NCBI GenBank assembly: GCA_031273485.1 | Contig: JAISRS010000287.1 | Location: 1-7,430, forward strand | Origin: Prevotellaceae bacterium | Lineage (GTDB): Bacteria > Bacteroidota > Bacteroidia > Bacteroidales > UBA932 | DNA length: 7,430 nt | Reading direction: 5' to 3' | Part shown: piece by piece, positions 6,533 through 7,430 of the stretch | Numbering within the stretch: position 1 is the stretch's first letter | Layout of the letters: every line of letters starts with the position of its first letter | Position numbers and translations under genes: made by a program | The notes under the pieces: generated by a model | Database searches by the model: none | Told to the model about the DNA's origin: nothing | The model's input: only the letters and a program-made list of their open reading frames with translations

Positions 6533-6614
6533 CAATTTTTAAGTCTTCTTTTACAATGGGTAAACTGCGAGTAAAAGTTTTGTCTGCCTTGAAAAACAAG
6601 TTTTTAGAAGTCCC
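6533..6614 (-). repeat. Truncated, diverged copy (A) of the foldback element
   Basis: The reverse complement aligns with the left two thirds of the intact element at 6758-6879. Identical blocks are TTGTCTGCCTTGAAAAA (6580-6596, against 6778-6794 inverted) and CAAGTTTTTAGA (6597-6608, against 6765-6776 inverted), and TTTAC/GTAAA hairpin arms are kept around different 5-nt loops. The terminal GGTTACC is degraded to AGTCCCC. The other end is missing, cut off just after the exonuclease stop codon. A 25-codon frame crosses it (6556-6633), but a 1-nt length difference between the copies means that frame is not conserved. Confidence 0.65.
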
Positions 6615-6641
6615 CCAAAGGATTATTAGATAGATATACCG

Positions 6642-6662
6642 GCGCGGGTTACAAACCTGCGC
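6642..6662. repeat. GC-rich hairpin GCGCGGGTT-ACA-AACCTGCGC
   Basis: Nine-base arms flank a 3-nt loop, with a single mismatch (G opposite T, a G-U pair if transcribed on this strand). It is strikingly GC-rich in AT-rich surroundings. No T-run follows, so it is not a standard intrinsic terminator. It lies between the two foldback copies and looks like a separate small dispersed palindrome. Confidence 0.5.
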
Positions 6663-6740
6663 AAGCAGATATGGAGGACAGAAAATAAGTAATAAATTAT
6701 TTATAAACTATTCCCGCAAGGGGACAAAAAAAGAAAAATT

Positions 6741-7069
6741 ATGACTAAATATTTGAAGGTAACCTCTAAAAACTTGATTTTTCAAGGCAGACAAGATTTT
6801 TAAACCGGAGTTTACTAATTGTAAATGAGGATTTAAAAATCGCCGTCGAACGCCGAAAAAGCAGTTTTTAGAGGTTACCTGAAAAGTTTCCACCGGAACA
6901 ATTGATTGTTGTGGCGGAGAAAGGAGATGTGGAAAAGGTGAAAATCTTATTGGAAAAAGGAGCAGATGTGAACGCCACTAACAATAATGGCATGACGGCG
7001 TTGATACTTGCCTCCATGAACGGTTACGCCGAAACGGTAAATATACTTAAAGAATACGGCGCAAAATAA
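6741..7069 (+). pseudogene. Ankyrin-repeat gene broken by the foldback element
   Basis: From 6881 to the TAA at 7067-7069 one frame reads 62 residues of clear ankyrin character: LIVVAEKGDVEKVKILLEKG, then ADVNATNNNGMTALILAS, then MNGYAETVNILKEYGAK. This is about two ankyrin repeats with a natural-looking C-terminus. The frame has no ATG upstream and is closed by a TAG at 6869-6871 inside the element. A plausible original start is the ATG at 6741 (MTKYL), preceded by an A-rich leader as in other genes here. The element lies between these two parts. Removing it with one TGAA copy leaves the parts 1 nt out of frame; one extra T would give MTKYFEKFPPEQL and restore the frame. The gene therefore seems both interrupted and frameshifted. 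Translation from TTG 6902 or GTG 6911 could still give about 55 residues. Confidence 0.65.
6758..6879 (+). mobile_element. MITE-like foldback element, intact copy (B)
   Basis: This 122-bp element begins GGTAACCTCTAAAAAC and ends with its exact reverse complement, and is flanked on both sides by TGAA (6754-6757 and 6880-6883), a probable 4-bp target-site duplication. Including the flanking A/T, the terminal repeat is 18 bp (6757-6774 and 6863-6880). Inside are further nested arms: TTTTTC/GAAAAA near the ends, GATTTTTAAA (6795-6804) with TTTAAAAATC (6832-6841), and TTTAC/GTAAA (6811-6815, 6821-6825) around the loop TAATT. Nearly the whole element can therefore fold into one hairpin. It encodes no protein. 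These traits fit a miniature inverted-repeat transposable element mobilised by a transposase encoded elsewhere; the parent family is not identifiable from this window. Confidence 0.7.
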
Positions 7070-7158
7070 GACAAAGCGCAATACGGGGCAACGGGAAGGT
7101 AGAATGTGGAAATTAGATGGATGAAGATACAAGCGCAGTATGGAGGCACGGCTGATAT

Positions 7159-7187
7159 GAATCATGAAAATCCTTTACTCATGATTC
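7159..7187. repeat. Inverted repeat GAATCATGA / TCATGATTC
   Basis: Perfect 9-bp arms (7159-7167 and 7179-7187) flank an 11-nt loop. It lies about 90 nt after the ankyrin pseudogene stop. No immediate T-run follows on the + strand, so it is a poor intrinsic terminator; a regulatory or remnant-repeat origin is equally possible. Confidence 0.4.
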
Positions 7188-7280
7188 GGACAATTGTAAA
7201 AAATACGCTATATATTTTATATACACCGAAAAAAAAAATTTAGCATCCTTTTAATTTTTACATCTTTCGTAACTCTCTCA

Positions 7281-7326
7281 TTATCCTGCCAATCCTTTAA
7301 TTCTGCCAATTCTGATTCAGACAAAA
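7281..7326 (-). repeat. Interspersed repeat family 2, inverted copy 2
   Basis: The + strand reads ATCCTGCC, AATCCTTT, AATTCTGCC, AATTCTG and then ATTCAGACAA. This matches the reverse complement of 1571-1632 in its AATCCTG-like units and in ending with TTCAGACAA. Spacing differs and the copy is shorter, so the two have diverged. Confidence 0.5.
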
Positions 7327-7383
7327 AAACGTTAATAACAATTTTTTTTTCATTTGGTTTGTTTTGTATTGAAAAATTATTAT

Positions 7384-7391
7384 TACTTTTG
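7384..7391 (+). promoter_or_regulatory. Bacteroidota -7 promoter box for a gene beyond the window
   Basis: TACTTTTG, followed by CG, is the same octamer as in the kinase promoter. Upstream TTTG motifs lie at 7358-7361 and 7363-7366, giving 22-nt and 17-nt gaps, both slightly off the usual 19-21. No ATG follows within the window, so the gene served starts past position 7430. Confidence 0.6.
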
Positions 7392-7430
7392 CGCCATTAT
7401 TTAAAAGAAATTATAAACAAAAAAGAAATT

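Larger units (their letters stand above)
7070..7430. other. Gene-free stretch to the window end
   Basis: I see no protein-coding sequence with family resemblance. The stretch contains the 9-bp inverted repeat at 7159-7187, AT-rich DNA with homopolymer runs (7200-7260), a copy of repeat family 2 (7281-7326), and a promoter box near the end. The first 90 bases after the pseudogene are less AT-rich and may be the remains of further coding DNA, but no frame is recognisable. Confidence 0.6.

Noticed and set aside
6556..6633. A 25-codon + strand frame in copy A (MGKLRVKVLSALKNKFLEV...)
   Set aside because: It looks peptide-like, but the same segment in copy B carries a 1-nt insertion that breaks the frame, so the conservation is at DNA level only.
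6708..6893. A 61-codon minus-strand open frame crossing the foldback element
   Set aside because: It is a by-product of the palindromic repeat. The part shared with copy A is shifted by a 1-nt difference, so the frame is not conserved, and nothing resembles a protein family.

Overview
The window is AT-rich DNA that looks like a chromosome segment of a Bacteroidota bacterium, probably of the Bacteroidia. The main evidence is the promoters. Five places carry the -7 box TAnnTTTG typical of this phylum, usually followed by CG, and the protein starts lack Shine-Dalgarno sequences. The protein families fit: YicC, YigZ, a LytS/LytTR two-component pair, a SWIM zinc-finger protein and an Rv2179c-like exonuclease. 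All genes recognised are on the + strand.

Layout. Positions 65-1532 hold a two-gene operon, yicC then yigZ, 4 nt apart. Positions 1533-1868 are non-coding, packed with short interspersed repeats, and end in a clear promoter. Positions 1869-3725 encode a membrane sensor histidine kinase and its LytTR response regulator. A single initiator tRNA(fMet) with its own promoter lies at 3834-3906. A second non-coding stretch (3907-4193) carries an inverted copy of the first repeat family and a promoter for a 554-residue SWIM zinc-finger protein (4194-5858). A DEDDh 3'-5' exonuclease follows at 6015-6524.

The last 900 bases are decayed accessory DNA. They hold two related copies, in opposite orientation, of a foldback repeat. 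The intact copy (6758-6879) has perfect terminal inverted repeats, further nested inverted repeats, and a 4-bp direct repeat TGAA on each side. It sits just inside the start of a small ankyrin-repeat gene, which is now a pseudogene. Further repeats and hairpins follow, then a promoter box for a gene beyond the window.

The ordinary genes cover RNA turnover (YicC, the exonuclease), signalling (the kinase/regulator pair) and translation initiation (tRNA). No complete new defence or mobile system is visible. The least explained content is intergenic: the MITE-like element, its truncated relative, and two families of dispersed repeats, each present twice in opposite orientations.
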